Below, in pieces: positions 14,147 through 22,743 of a stretch of 39,110 nt of DNA. The notes under the pieces are model-generated. The model made no database searches. It saw only the letters and a list, made by a program, of their open reading frames with translations, and was not told the origin of the DNA. The DNA lies in the NCBI GenBank assembly GCA_910588645.1, contig CAJUOY010000016.1:1-39110 (forward strand), given 5' to 3'. Source of the stretch: an uncultured Christensenellaceae bacterium. Its GTDB lineage: Bacteria > Bacillota > Clostridia > Christensenellales > Borkfalkiaceae. Position 1 is the stretch's first letter. Every line of letters starts with the position of its first letter. Made by a program: the position numbers and the translations under genes.

Positions 14147-14944
14147 TCATTCGGTGAATTTGTTTTTTAATATGGAGATATGTTCATCCGTCAATCCCAA
14201 CGCCTGTTTGCAATAGCCCTCGACGCTGCCGTATCTTTCCTCTATTTTAGCGATAGCTTCGATGATATATCCGGGTTTGGGTTCGATAAGCGCTATGAGG
14301 ATATGTTTGAAATCACGTGGAATAGGCGCGATCTGTAATCCTGCCAACTGCCAAAATCTTTTACGATACTGGAACTTGCGGCTTATGCAATAGTCCTGAA
14401 CGACAAGATTGCGCTCTACGCCGAGAAGCTCTTCAAGCAACATCGAACAGAGCCCCGTTCTGTCCTTCCCCGCGTTGCAGTGCCATAGCACGCAGCCCTC
14501 GCTTTCGATAAGAATATCGAAAAATTCGCGCAGCTTTTTTTTGCCGTCTTCTCCGAAGAGGATCAACTCGTACACGTGGTTCATATAGTTGTCCGCCGTG
14601 CCGAATTCGGTCTTGATACGTCGACTTTCTTCAAGCATTGTGCGAGCCATGGATTTGGTATGAGTAATTCCCGCGGTTGCCGCGCAGACTATGGGCAGAT
14701 TTATTACCTTGACTCCGTCGATTTCGGTATTGGGGTTTTCGATCTGCTCGCGTTGAATGCGCATATCGATTATCGTGCTCACTCCCATTGCTTTGAGGGC
14801 CGCAACGGTGCTTTTGGGGAGATTATATAATCGGCCGCTCCTTATCAGCTTTCCTCGCTTTATTTTCTTCCCGTCTTTTGTAGGGAATCCTCCCAGATCG
14901 CGTGTATTATTAAGTTTTCTTAATTTCAATCGCTCGATGCGCAT
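14147..14944 (-). CDS. Tyrosine / phosphoinositide-type phosphatase (Y_phosphatase3 family)
   Basis: 265 residues. N-terminal NTRDLGGFPT and IRSGRL motifs, then the P-loop HCNAGKDRTG (CX5R), are the marks of the family that includes mycobacterial PtpB and Listeria LipA. It hydrolyses phosphotyrosine, phosphoserine or phosphoinositides. No signal peptide, so it acts in the cytoplasm unless exported another way. It is a single gene with a consensus promoter. The ATG lies 12 bases from the -10 box and there is no Shine-Dalgarno sequence, so the leader should be about 6 bases. Confidence 0.85.
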   Translation of the reverse strand: MRIERLKLRKLNNTRDLGGFPTKDGKKIKRGKLIRSGRLYNLPKSTVAALKAMGVSTIIDMRIQREQIENPNTEIDGVKVINLPIVCAATAGITHTKSMARTMLEESRRIKTEFGTADNYMNHVYELILFGEDGKKKLREFFDILIESEGCVLWHCNAGKDRTGLCSMLLEELLGVERNLVVQDYCISRKFQYRKRFWQLAGLQIAPIPRDFKHILIALIEPKPGYIIEAIAKIEERYGSVEGYCKQALGLTDEHISILKNKFTE

Positions 14945-14956
14945 AAGTATGAGTTA

Positions 14957-14985
14957 ATTATATAATACAACTTTGTTTAAGTCAA
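14957..14985 (-). promoter_or_regulatory. Promoter of the phosphatase gene
   Basis: On the minus strand TTGACT (14980-14985), 17-base spacer, TATAAT (14957-14962). The ATG at 14944 follows after only 12 bases. Confidence 0.82.
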
Positions 14986-14991
14986 CACTTC

Positions 14992-15020
14992 TTGACAAAT
15001 TGCGCCAAGTTGACTATAAT
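14992..15020 (+). promoter_or_regulatory. Promoter of radC
   Basis: Perfect consensus: TTGACA (14992-14997), 17-base spacer, TATAAT (15015-15020). Its -35 is six bases from the -35 of the divergent phosphatase promoter. Confidence 0.88.
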
Positions 15021-15056
15021 TGATTTCGGGTTTTATTTTGCAAAAGAGGGGTTTCT

Positions 15057-15797
15057 ATGCACGAGGGACATAGGCAGAGGATGTACGACAAACTGAAAAA
15101 CGACGACGGATTGTTCGATCACGAGCTGTTGGAAATTTTGCTGTTCAATGCTTTGCCCAGAAAAAATACAAACCCGATAGCTCATGAATTGTTGGATACT
15201 TTCGGCTCGCTTGCCGGAGTATTGGCGGCAGATACGGAGAAACTGAAGGCGGTCAACGGCGTCGGTGAGAACGTCGCGCTCTATTTGAAGTGTATAGGCG
15301 AATGCACAAGACGTATCAACGTACATTCCGCGGGGATTACCGTTTTAAAAAATCACGAGGCTATAAAACAGTTTACGGTCGCAAGGATGCGCGGAAAGAC
15401 GGTGGAGGTAATGGAAATCTATTGCCTTGATAAGAATTCCAGAGTTAAGCGCATTTGCTCCTTTTCCAATGACGAGCTGAATAAAGTCGCGGTGGATTCC
15501 GATAAGATCATGAACGTGCTCAACGCCGAAAAGCCGAGCGGGGTGATAGTTGCGCACAATCATTTGAGCGGCAATAAAGAACCCTCCGTTAGCGACGATA
15601 AGTTTACCGCGGGATTTCAACTTTTATGCAGTATCAATAATGCGCGGCTTCTGGATCATTTGATATACGCTTCGGATAAAGAGGTGTACAGCTATTTCGC
15701 CGCGGGCGAGCTTGACTCCATAAGCGCGGACTTTTCTTTTAAATCGGTAATTGCAGAAAAAATGAATAAGGTTTTTAAAGATAAAAAATCCGATTGA
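15057..15797 (+). CDS. radC: RadC-family JAB/MPN domain protein
   Basis: 246 residues. N-terminal helix-hairpin-helix region (LLEILLFNALP ... LKAVNGVGENVA, about 22-85) and a C-terminal JAB domain with the metal motif AHNHLSGNKEPSVSDD, where two His and an Asp are spaced as in JAMM metalloproteases. RadC was once linked to DNA repair, but its real role is unsettled. AGAGGGG lies 6 bases before the ATG. The start is slightly shorter than in Bacillus RadC, and it is followed by tRNA-Ser. Confidence 0.9.
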   Translation: MHEGHRQRMYDKLKNDDGLFDHELLEILLFNALPRKNTNPIAHELLDTFGSLAGVLAADTEKLKAVNGVGENVALYLKCIGECTRRINVHSAGITVLKNHEAIKQFTVARMRGKTVEVMEIYCLDKNSRVKRICSFSNDELNKVAVDSDKIMNVLNAEKPSGVIVAHNHLSGNKEPSVSDDKFTAGFQLLCSINNARLLDHLIYASDKEVYSYFAAGELDSISADFSFKSVIAEKMNKVFKDKKSD

Positions 15798-15819
15798 ACG
15801 GATTTGAACATTTAATCGA

Positions 15820-15848
15820 TTGACAGATATTTTGTAGTCTGTTAAAAT
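15820..15848 (+). promoter_or_regulatory. Promoter of tRNA-Ser
   Basis: TTGACA (15820-15825), 17-base spacer, TAAAAT (15843-15848), 26 bases before the tRNA. Confidence 0.8.
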
Positions 15849-15874
15849 AATTAACGTTAACTTAATAATTTCGT

Positions 15875-15962
<88 letters not shown>

Positions 15963-16600
15963 TAAGCACCCAATTTGAACCCAAGCGGAACAAATTGAGT
16001 GCTTTTTCTATTGTTGCGGTATTCGCGTAATGTCGTTAAATCATCCTTGCTTAACTTCACTTTCGTCGGCGTGGTCGGCGATGTGTTATAAAAGATATAA
16101 ACGCAATCGTCAAATAATACCACACGATAGATGAACGAGCTAAAAAACTCGTTCTTTTCTTCGTCGTTTTTGTATTGCTTCCGAGCAAAGTAAGTTAGGA
16201 ACGCTTTTACTTTTTCAATGTCAAGCGGCTGTATTTGCTGCGCTTTTTCTGCCGAAATTTTGCTTTCCAATTCGTCGCTTTGTTGCTCCAATGATAGCAA
16301 TTTTTCTTTCGTGGACTTTGTTACGATTCCCGCCGCAATCGCCGAAAGAAATCCGTCTATCGCTTTTTGCACTTGCTTTTGTTCCTTTTCGAGCAGTGCA
16401 AGCGTATCGGATTTTTGCAAACCATCGTTGAATTTCTCGGTTACGGCAATAGCAAGCTTGTCTATTAAATTCGGTTGCAAAACGTATTCAACCGTTTTGC
16501 CCAAAACCATATCTTCCAACTTCTCTTTGGTAATATTGGATTTGTTACATTGTCCCTTATGGAGTTTTCTATTAAAACACTTGTAGTAACAAGAGTGCAA
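15963..16600 (-). pseudogene. C-terminal remnant of a large serine recombinase
   Basis: The frame (to a stop at 15929 inside tRNA-Ser) encodes about 220 residues. It has a recombinase zinc-ribbon end (CYYKCFNRKLHKGQC), then the long coiled-coil region of large serine integrases (LALLEKEQKQVQKAIDGFL ... SLEQQSDELESKISAEK) and a basic C-terminal part. The N-terminal catalytic domain with its serine is absent, and an in-frame TAA lies five codons before the first TTG, so the gene is broken near 16600. The last residues (GERGIRTPG) come from reading through the tRNA and are not real protein. It is the relic of an element that once sat at the tRNA-Ser 3' end. Confidence 0.78.
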
Positions 16601-16602
16601 GC

Positions 16603-16860
16603 TTGTTTGCTTTTATTGCGCCAAGAGAGCTGAATGCGGAAGAAGCAGTACGATTAAAAGAATATGAGAGTAGCGACCCTGTATTTGTAAAAGGAGTAAA
16701 AGAAGGTTGGAGTATTCTATTTTTAGGAGATATGCAAGAATATATAATACGTCCTGGCATTGTAAAGCGCGATGATATTATTAGTCAAATACCTGAGAGC
16801 TGGAAAAACAAGCAACCTCAAATAACATATTACAATACGGATGGCACAAAAACATTTTAA
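16603..16860 (+). pseudogene. Orphan gene fragment beside the recombinase remnant
   Basis: An open frame of up to 85 residues from a TTG, with no ribosome binding site. It has protein-like composition (PRELNAEEAVRLKEYESSD ... GWSILFLGDMQEYIIRPGIV). It starts exactly where the recombinase remnant ends, and the frame stays open a few codons upstream into that remnant. This looks like a 3' fragment joined by deletion, not a complete gene. I do not recognise the family. The following 16861-17113 holds no gene, only a hairpin at 16977-16996. Confidence 0.4.
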
Positions 16861-16976
16861 TTTCTTTTTAAAGTCGCTTAAAGTAAAGGTGCTTTTATAA
16901 AACTAGCAATATCCCGAAATGCTTTTTATACATAAAAAGTTCAAATTCGGATGATGATGTCCCGCCAAAATTTGGG

Positions 16977-16999
16977 GGGCGTATGTATGTACGCCCTTT
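16977..16999 (+). terminator. Hairpin GGGCGTA-TACGCCC
   Basis: GGGCGTA (16977-16983) pairs with TACGCCC (16990-16996) and is followed by TTTACTTTAA. It may end transcripts of the decayed region before the next gene. Confidence 0.45.
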
Positions 17000-17113
17000 A
17001 CTTTAATAGAGGAATTGAAGCCGCTCGCGGCTCGTGCGGGGACAAATCCAATAATTTTACCGAGAGGTCTATGTTTGCGCGTATCGAATTGCTTATAACA
17101 AAAGGAGAGAATT

Positions 17114-17527
17114 ATGGATAAAACACAAATATTTAAATTTATCTCAAAACAAAAAACGGCGTTTATTGCCTCTGTAAACGAGCAGGGGTTTCCCGTAATA
17201 AGGGCTATGCTTGCTCCTCGTAAAATAGACGGAAATGAAATTTACTTCTCCACCAACACTTCGTCTAATAAAGTTAAACATTATTTAGCAAATAATAAGG
17301 CTTGTATCTATTTTTATAAGCGCGGGAAAATCAAGTATCAGGGCGTTTCGTTGACAGGCGAAATGGAAGTCTGTACAGACCGTGCGACAAAAGACGAGAT
17401 TTGGCGTTTCGGCGACAGACTGTTTTATAAGCAAGGCGTAACCGATCCCGATTATTGCGTGTTGAAATTCAAGGGTGTTACAGCCGAATATTATTGCGAT
17501 TTCAAGATAGAAAAGATAGATTTATAA
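17114..17527 (+). CDS. Pyridoxamine-5'-phosphate-oxidase-like flavin split-barrel protein
   Basis: 137 residues. Small beta-barrel of the PNPOx-like superfamily: KTAFIASVNEQGFPVIRAML at the start, then FSTNTSSNKVKHYLANNKACIYFYK and QGVSLTGEMEV. These proteins usually bind FMN, F420 or haem and reduce small molecules; the substrate cannot be told. AAAGGAGAG lies upstream. A small membrane protein follows after 24 bases and may be co-transcribed, ending at the terminator near 18018. Confidence 0.85.
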   Translation: MDKTQIFKFISKQKTAFIASVNEQGFPVIRAMLAPRKIDGNEIYFSTNTSSNKVKHYLANNKACIYFYKRGKIKYQGVSLTGEMEVCTDRATKDEIWRFGDRLFYKQGVTDPDYCVLKFKGVTAEYYCDFKIEKIDL

Positions 17528-17551
17528 ATTTCAAAATAAAATAATATTTTT

Positions 17552-17986
17552 ATGGATTGGTTTAATTATTACGGACTTGCTATAATGGCCGTCATTATGA
17601 TACCGAATATTATTTATGCCGTAAAATGCAAGGATGAGGGCTTACAGAATAATTATAATAAGTCAGTTGTATTTGCGGAGCAAATAGGCAGATACGGTTG
17701 TTTTGTCTTTATGATATTCAATATTCCTTACACGTATTTTAACTTTTGGTTTAATTATGCGTTGGAAGTCTATTTGTCCGTTAACGGCGTTTTATGTCTC
17801 GCTTACCTCATATTTTGGGCTATCTGTCGGAATAAAAAAGGTAAATTAAAGGCGCTGTCGCTTTCAATAATACCTTCCTGTATATTCTTATTCAGCGGTA
17901 TAGTTCTGGCAAGCGTTCCGCTCATTATTTTTTCTGTTGTGTTTGCTGTAAATCATATTTTGATAAGTTGTAAAAATTTCATTTGA
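17552..17986 (+). CDS. Small four-helix membrane protein
   Basis: 144 residues. Four hydrophobic segments lie near 5-24, 46-70, 76-95 and 104-138, with short charged loops (KCKDEGLQNN, CRNKKGKLK). I do not recognise the family. There is no Shine-Dalgarno sequence before the ATG; an AT-rich stretch fills the 24-base gap from the flavin protein gene. A strong terminator follows, so this closes the unit. Confidence 0.65.
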   Translation: MDWFNYYGLAIMAVIMIPNIIYAVKCKDEGLQNNYNKSVVFAEQIGRYGCFVFMIFNIPYTYFNFWFNYALEVYLSVNGVLCLAYLIFWAICRNKKGKLKALSLSIIPSCIFLFSGIVLASVPLIIFSVVFAVNHILISCKNFI

Positions 17987-18017
17987 ATTTTTACATAATT
18001 ATAATCGTCGAAATTTT

Positions 18018-18055
18018 CGGACAGTCTGCGTAAAACGCAGGCTGTCCGTTTTTAT
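18018..18055 (+). terminator. Rho-independent terminator
   Basis: 14-bp stem (18018-18031 with 18035-18048, one T-G pair), loop AAA, then TTTTTATT. The gap to the sigma factor gene (18056-18257) shows nothing further that I can name with confidence. Confidence 0.88.
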
Positions 18056-18257
18056 TAATACAATTTTATAAATAGCCATTAGCTATGCTTTACTAATAAA
18101 AACCGAGCTTGACCGCGCTATCAAAATATGATATATTTTTTATAATCAATATTGTTTGTATTTAAGAATAAACGAACCGAACAGACGGAAATTTTTTCTG
18201 TAAATTTTTTAATTTTGTGTCTCTTTTGGGGCTGTGCAAACGTTTTATAAGTGAAGT

Positions 18258-18725
18258 ATGATGAATTCGTCAAGTGAAAAATACATAGAAAATGCTGTGA
18301 ATAGATATTCCGACACCGTTTTTCGCGTGGCGTTTCAATATACGAGAGATCGTTCGGACGCGGAAGATATTGTGCAGGAAGTATTTCTGCGCCTATTTAA
18401 AAGATCGCCGTTCACGGATGAAAACGGGCTCAAAGCCTGGCTTATTCGCGTTGCCATAAATAAGGGCAAGGATTTTATCCGCGCGCAAAAGCGTCGCCGC
18501 GAGGCCGTTTTTAACTACGTCTCGCCGATACGTACCGACAGTCACAGCGAAGTGTTCGACGCATTGGCGAAACTTCCCGAACAGGACCGCAATGCGCTTT
18601 ATTTGCACTATTACGAGGGCTATACCGCAAGGGAGATTTCCGGCATAATAGGGGGCAGCGAGCGCGCCGTGACTAAGCGCATATGCAGGGCGCGGGAGAA
18701 GTTAAAAAATTATTTGGAGGAATAA
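18258..18725 (+). CDS. ECF-family RNA polymerase sigma factor
   Basis: 155 residues. Region 2 (NRYSDTVFRVAFQYTRDRSDAEDIVQEVFLRLF, about 15-50, with the DAEDIVQEVF core helix) and region 4 (LPEQDRNALYLHYYEGYTAREISGIIGGSERAVTKRICRAREKLK, about 105-151) are both complete, with no extra domains. It would direct polymerase to a small regulon that probably includes its own operon. The next gene starts 5 bases after the stop and encodes a membrane protein that is its likely anti-sigma factor. The ATG has only a weak site; a second ATG follows directly. Confidence 0.92.
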   Translation: MMNSSSEKYIENAVNRYSDTVFRVAFQYTRDRSDAEDIVQEVFLRLFKRSPFTDENGLKAWLIRVAINKGKDFIRAQKRRREAVFNYVSPIRTDSHSEVFDALAKLPEQDRNALYLHYYEGYTAREISGIIGGSERAVTKRICRAREKLKNYLEE

Positions 18726-18730
18726 AGAGT

Positions 18731-20536
18731 ATGGGTTCAAAGTACACGGAAGCGTTCGATTCTTTGAGATCGGATGAAAAAACAAAACAAGAGCGCGTTG
18801 ACCGCATACTGTCTCCGCGCAATTCGGAAGCGGAAATTACGATAGGGCAAACGGGCGCGGCTTGTGCAGTTAAGTCCCGCGGACATATTTTTAAAGGTAA
18901 GAGGGGAATTGCATTGATAACTGCGTTGGCAATATTTTTCGCCGTTGCGGTTTGCGTCCCTTTGGGAATTATTTTGCACAATAACAGAGGCCTGCTGGGA
19001 GCTATGAACAAGCTTAACGGCACTTTTGTGGATATGGACGGAGTCGCGGCGTTCGGCGTTTGGAACGCGCCCGATTCCTCCTCAGGTTCCGCCCGTATAT
19101 CCGACGTAATGTATGTGAACGCCGCGTTGAACGCGTCGGGTGAAAACGGAGACGATCAGTCGGACGGTGGGGTTAACGAAGATTGGAGCGACGATGAAGG
19201 ATACGACTGGGAGTCGGATTTCGATTGGGATCCTACAAAATCCAACGTTCTGATATCCATAGGCAAAGACGGCAAAATAGAAGAAGTAGTTTACGAGCGT
19301 ATAAACGGGCGCGGTCAGGTCAGACAGGACGTGCTTGGCAATGCCGCGGCAGTGTATGTATCAAACGGTTTCACTTACGTTATGTACGTTGACGACGAAG
19401 AGTGGGAGTATTGGAAGAACGGTAAATTTGCGCAGGAGATGATCGGCTCGACAGGACTTGCCTGTCTTCACGAGGAAGCGCAAACGGTTGTAATTCACAA
19501 CGAGACGGGCAAAGTATTTCCGATTAAAGATATTTTACCTCAGGTAAACGAGCTTTCGGGCGCAATAAACTATACAATGTATATTGATCCGTACAAGGAC
19601 GATATGTTGCATTTAAGGCCCTTGTACGGCAATTTGATACCGCAGTGGTATAACGTGATATACGACGAGCAGACTGAAAAGATACGCTACGAACTTGTAC
19701 TTCCTTTAGAGTTTGTTAAACATTATACCTATAAATATAACGCGCGCGCCGTTCGCCGTGACAAATACGGTCAGCAATACATTCTCGAGGGGGATAGTTA
19801 TTCGCAATTCGGGGAAGTTCGTTTGACCGCTGGCATGGTCGATCTTCCGAAGTACCGATTGTATGAAAATTCACTGATATTTTCGACTGACAACGGATTG
19901 ATGTCGGGCACCGACGGGCGTATGTATGCGGTCGACGAAGGCAAGCTTAAAGTATTTGGCGAAAATTTCGAGCTTGCTCCCGTAGAACCCGGTATAGAAG
20001 TGAATTTTGAGGGCATTGCGGACGATTTTAAGGACGGAACGGGTTTTGTACACGAAGGTATATGTTACAGCCTTAAAGACGGCTATCTTTATTCTATGTT
20101 CGGCGAAGTGTGGAAGGTTGACGACGACGGCTCGCTTCACTCCCGCGAACGGCTGAAAGGCAGTTTTCCCAAATTTGCAGACGAAGGATATTTGATGGGC
20201 GGCGAGATCATTGCATTCGTTGACACGGAGCAGACGCCGGACGGCAGGTACTCCATTAACGGCAGAATAGCGCAGTTGAAATTTAATTCCGATCACGGCT
20301 CGCCTATGGCGGAAGTAAAGCATATAATCAGGGCAAGCGAAATGAATACGCTCAAACGCCGCATGATCGTTGAACAAAACGAGGGACCTATGACCGAAAA
20401 TCGCGGAGAAACCAAGTACTATCAAATCACCGTACAGGACGGCAAACCTTGCGTTGATTTCTTTGCTTACGGTAATAACGGAGGCTTGCGACTTATCAAA
20501 CCGGTAAGCGAACCGCTTGTTTTATCCTCAAATTGA
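18731..20536 (+). CDS. Membrane-anchored partner of the ECF sigma factor (probable anti-sigma)
   Basis: 601 residues. The ATG at 18731 follows GGAGGAATAAAGAGT. A cytoplasmic N-terminus of about 58 residues is followed by one transmembrane helix (59-82, ALITALAIFFAVAVCVPLGI) and about 520 outside residues. An acidic segment (139-168, rich in D, E, W, G) precedes a large beta-rich domain with repeated short Tyr/Asp/Gly strands, perhaps a propeller. The topology and the tight coupling to an ECF sigma gene fit an anti-sigma factor with an external sensor. No zinc-binding HxxxCxxC motif is visible in the cytoplasmic part, so it is not a standard ZAS protein. Confidence 0.7.
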   Translation: MGSKYTEAFDSLRSDEKTKQERVDRILSPRNSEAEITIGQTGAACAVKSRGHIFKGKRGIALITALAIFFAVAVCVPLGIILHNNRGLLGAMNKLNGTFVDMDGVAAFGVWNAPDSSSGSARISDVMYVNAALNASGENGDDQSDGGVNEDWSDDEGYDWESDFDWDPTKSNVLISIGKDGKIEEVVYERINGRGQVRQDVLGNAAAVYVSNGFTYVMYVDDEEWEYWKNGKFAQEMIGSTGLACLHEEAQTVVIHNETGKVFPIKDILPQVNELSGAINYTMYIDPYKDDMLHLRPLYGNLIPQWYNVIYDEQTEKIRYELVLPLEFVKHYTYKYNARAVRRDKYGQQYILEGDSYSQFGEVRLTAGMVDLPKYRLYENSLIFSTDNGLMSGTDGRMYAVDEGKLKVFGENFELAPVEPGIEVNFEGIADDFKDGTGFVHEGICYSLKDGYLYSMFGEVWKVDDDGSLHSRERLKGSFPKFADEGYLMGGEIIAFVDTEQTPDGRYSINGRIAQLKFNSDHGSPMAEVKHIIRASEMNTLKRRMIVEQNEGPMTENRGETKYYQITVQDGKPCVDFFAYGNNGGLRLIKPVSEPLVLSSN

Positions 20537-20566
20537 AATTTATAAGACGCAGAATTAAAGAGTTTA

Positions 20567-20593
20567 GGGCGCGGATCGTTTGGATCCGCGCCC
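20567..20593. terminator. Terminator after the sigma operon
   Basis: GGGCGCGGATC (20567-20577) pairs with GATCCGCGCCC (20583-20593), a perfect 11-bp stem. The following T-run is interrupted (TATTGATTTTT). Confidence 0.75.
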
Positions 20594-20613
20594 TATTGAT
20601 TTTTAAAATGAAT

Positions 20614-20642
20614 TTGACAATGTTTTCTTATAATGATAATAT
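20614..20642 (+). promoter_or_regulatory. Promoter of the DUF2871 gene
   Basis: TTGACA (20614-20619), 17-base spacer, TAATAT (20637-20642), in a very AT-rich stretch that contains other possible -10 boxes. Confidence 0.65.
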
Positions 20643-20681
20643 ATAAATATAATATATAGCTATAGTCGGGAGGATCGATTT

Positions 20682-21161
20682 GTGAAAAAATACATAAAAT
20701 ATGCGGCAGTATTTTTGGCGCTGGGCGTAGTATTCGGGGTGTTTTACCGTGAATTTTCAAAGGCGTACGGCGTTGTAAATACGTATGCGACATTGGGGCT
20801 TGTGCATACGCATTTTCTTGTTTTGGGCGTGGCGTTCGTTTTGATTATCGGTCTTGTCACGGAAAAGATAGGCGTGGGGAACAATAAGCTTTATAAGTGG
20901 GCTTTCCCCGTTTACTGCTCGGGCGTGCTTGGAGCGGGGCTTATGATGGCAGTGCGCGGGATACTCGATATTCTTGTCAGATCAGACAATATAGAGTTTG
21001 CCGTATCGGGCGGCGCGAACGGAGCCATCGCGGGTATTTCCGGCATATTCCACGCCGTTCTCGGTATCGGACTGGCGCTTATCTTTATCGTATGGATGAA
21101 GAAAAAACCGACTGTGGGTGAGGCGGCGAAAAGCTTTACGGGCGATAATGACAATAAATGA
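20682..21161 (+). CDS. DUF2871 family membrane protein
   Basis: 159 residues from a GTG with GGGAGG upstream. Four transmembrane helices, with the family marks GVFYREFSKAYG and GLVHTHFLVLG near residues 18-52 and FHAVLGIGLALIFIVWM near 124-140. The conserved histidines of the HTH motif and of FHAVLG resemble metal- or haem-binding membrane four-helix proteins. The function of DUF2871 is not known. Single gene with its own promoter and terminator. Confidence 0.82.
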   Translation: MKKYIKYAAVFLALGVVFGVFYREFSKAYGVVNTYATLGLVHTHFLVLGVAFVLIIGLVTEKIGVGNNKLYKWAFPVYCSGVLGAGLMMAVRGILDILVRSDNIEFAVSGGANGAIAGISGIFHAVLGIGLALIFIVWMKKKPTVGEAAKSFTGDNDNK

Positions 21162-21173
21162 AGAACCGATATG

Positions 21174-21205
21174 AAAAGCGGAAGGGAGACCTTTCGCTTT
21201 TTTAT
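21174..21205 (+). terminator. Rho-independent terminator after the DUF2871 gene
   Basis: AAAAGCGGAAGG (21174-21185) pairs with CCTTTCGCTTTT (21190-21201) with one G-T pair and loop GAGA, then TTTTATT. Confidence 0.85.
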
Positions 21206-21216
21206 TGTAGCTTGAA

Positions 21217-21245
21217 TTGACTTTCCCTGTTATTTTTGTTAAAAT
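21217..21245 (+). promoter_or_regulatory. Promoter of the MATE exporter gene
   Basis: TTGACT (21217-21222), 17-base spacer, TAAAAT (21240-21245). The leader is about 52 bases. Confidence 0.72.
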
Positions 21246-21303
21246 CAAAAACGATTTAAAATTTTGCGGAGAGAATTGTAAACGCCTTACGGCATAGATT
21301 ATT

Positions 21304-22698
21304 ATGGATACAGCCGAACAGATGGAAAATGGCAAATTACTGCCTTTGATATTCAAATTAACCGTTCCTGCGGTAATTGCACAGCTTATCACATTTCTGT
21401 ACAATATAGTCGACCGTATGTTTGTCGCGCAGATAGGCGAGTCGGGTATGGACGCGCTTGCGGCTCTCGGAATTGTGCTTCCAATTACGCTGATAATTCA
21501 GGCGTTTGCAAATCTGATAGGACTGGGCGGCTCACCGCGGGCAAGCATTAAACTGGGCGAGGGAGACGGCGCGGAGGCGGACAGGATATTCAATACTTCC
21601 TTTGTATTGCTGGTTGCCGTCGGTGTGACGATAGGAATAATTACCTATTTCCTTGCCGAGCATATCGTTTTGCTCTTCGGCTGTCCTCCGAGCGCGGTGG
21701 GGTTTGCGGTATCGTATCTAAGAATTTATTCTCTTGGAACGCTGTTCGTCCTGCTTGCTCAGGGCCTAAATCCATTTATAACGGCGCAGGGTAGATCGCT
21801 TACGGCGATGTTTTCCGTTTTGATAGGCGCTGTAATTAATATCGCGTTGGATCCTCTGTTCATTTTCGTGTTCAAAATGGGGGTTGTAGGGGCCAGTCTT
21901 GCAACCGTGATCTCCCAGTTTATATCCTTTTTATGGATTATGCTCTTCTTTTTCTTCGGTAAAAGTACCTTTGCCCTGCGCTTCAAGGATATGAAGCCGG
22001 AATGGCGGCGGATAACGGGAATACTTTCATTGGGCTTTTCGCCGTTCATTATGACGTTGACTGAATGCGCAATTCAGATAGTTTTCAACGTGAACTTAAA
22101 TTTATCCACTTCAGGCAATAAGGATTATACCGCCGCATTGACGATAATGTTGAGCGCGTTGCAGCTTATTTCCCTTCCTCTGAACGGACTGGGATACGGT
22201 TTGCAACCGTTTGTCAGTTATAATTACGGCAAGGGTAATGCGGAAAGACTTAAACGCGGAATTAAATATCTGACCTTAATAGCGTTTTGCTTTGCGATAG
22301 TAATCTGGTCGGTTTCTTTGGCCGTGCCCGAGATGTATGCATATATATTTTCTGCCAGCGATGAGGTCAGATCAATAGTCAAAGAGTACGCGCCCCTGTT
22401 TTTAATGGGCTCGGTTATGTTCTTTGTGCAGATGACTTTACAGAACGTAAACGTAGCATTGGGACAGGCCAAGTCCGCGCTGATTCTCGCTGTTATGAGA
22501 AAGGTAATAATACTCATACCGCTGTGCTTTGCGCTTACTCATTTTATGGGCTTTAAGGGCGTGTATCTGTCCGAGGGAATAGCGGATCTTGTCGCGGGAA
22601 TAATCACTTCTATCGTAATTTTTACAACCTTTCCCAAGGTATTTAAAAAGCGGGAGCTGGAAGTAAAGGAAAAACTTGCCGAAAAGGTCGATCGATAA
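21304..22698 (+). CDS. MATE family multidrug/metabolite exporter
   Basis: 464 residues with twelve hydrophobic segments in two pseudo-repeated halves. The first helix region KLTVPAVIAQLITFLYNIVDRMFVAQIG is the typical MATE opening, and GLGYGLQPFVSYNYGKGNAERLKRG lies at the matching place of the second half. The MepA/DinF-like branch is the closest in feel. It would export cationic compounds using a sodium or proton gradient; the substrate is unknown. There is no clear Shine-Dalgarno sequence before the ATG. Confidence 0.9.
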   Translation: MDTAEQMENGKLLPLIFKLTVPAVIAQLITFLYNIVDRMFVAQIGESGMDALAALGIVLPITLIIQAFANLIGLGGSPRASIKLGEGDGAEADRIFNTSFVLLVAVGVTIGIITYFLAEHIVLLFGCPPSAVGFAVSYLRIYSLGTLFVLLAQGLNPFITAQGRSLTAMFSVLIGAVINIALDPLFIFVFKMGVVGASLATVISQFISFLWIMLFFFFGKSTFALRFKDMKPEWRRITGILSLGFSPFIMTLTECAIQIVFNVNLNLSTSGNKDYTAALTIMLSALQLISLPLNGLGYGLQPFVSYNYGKGNAERLKRGIKYLTLIAFCFAIVIWSVSLAVPEMYAYIFSASDEVRSIVKEYAPLFLMGSVMFFVQMTLQNVNVALGQAKSALILAVMRKVIILIPLCFALTHFMGFKGVYLSEGIADLVAGIITSIVIFTTFPKVFKKRELEVKEKLAEKVDR

Positions 22699-22705
22699 TA
22701 AAAAA

Positions 22706-22731
22706 GGCCGCCGCGCAGATGCGCGGCGGCC
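22706..22731. terminator. Convergent terminator between the MATE and ZIP genes
   Basis: A perfect 12-bp stem (22706-22717 with 22720-22731) with A-run before and AT-rich bases after, between two facing genes. Confidence 0.88.
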
Positions 22732-22743
22732 GTATTAATTTTA

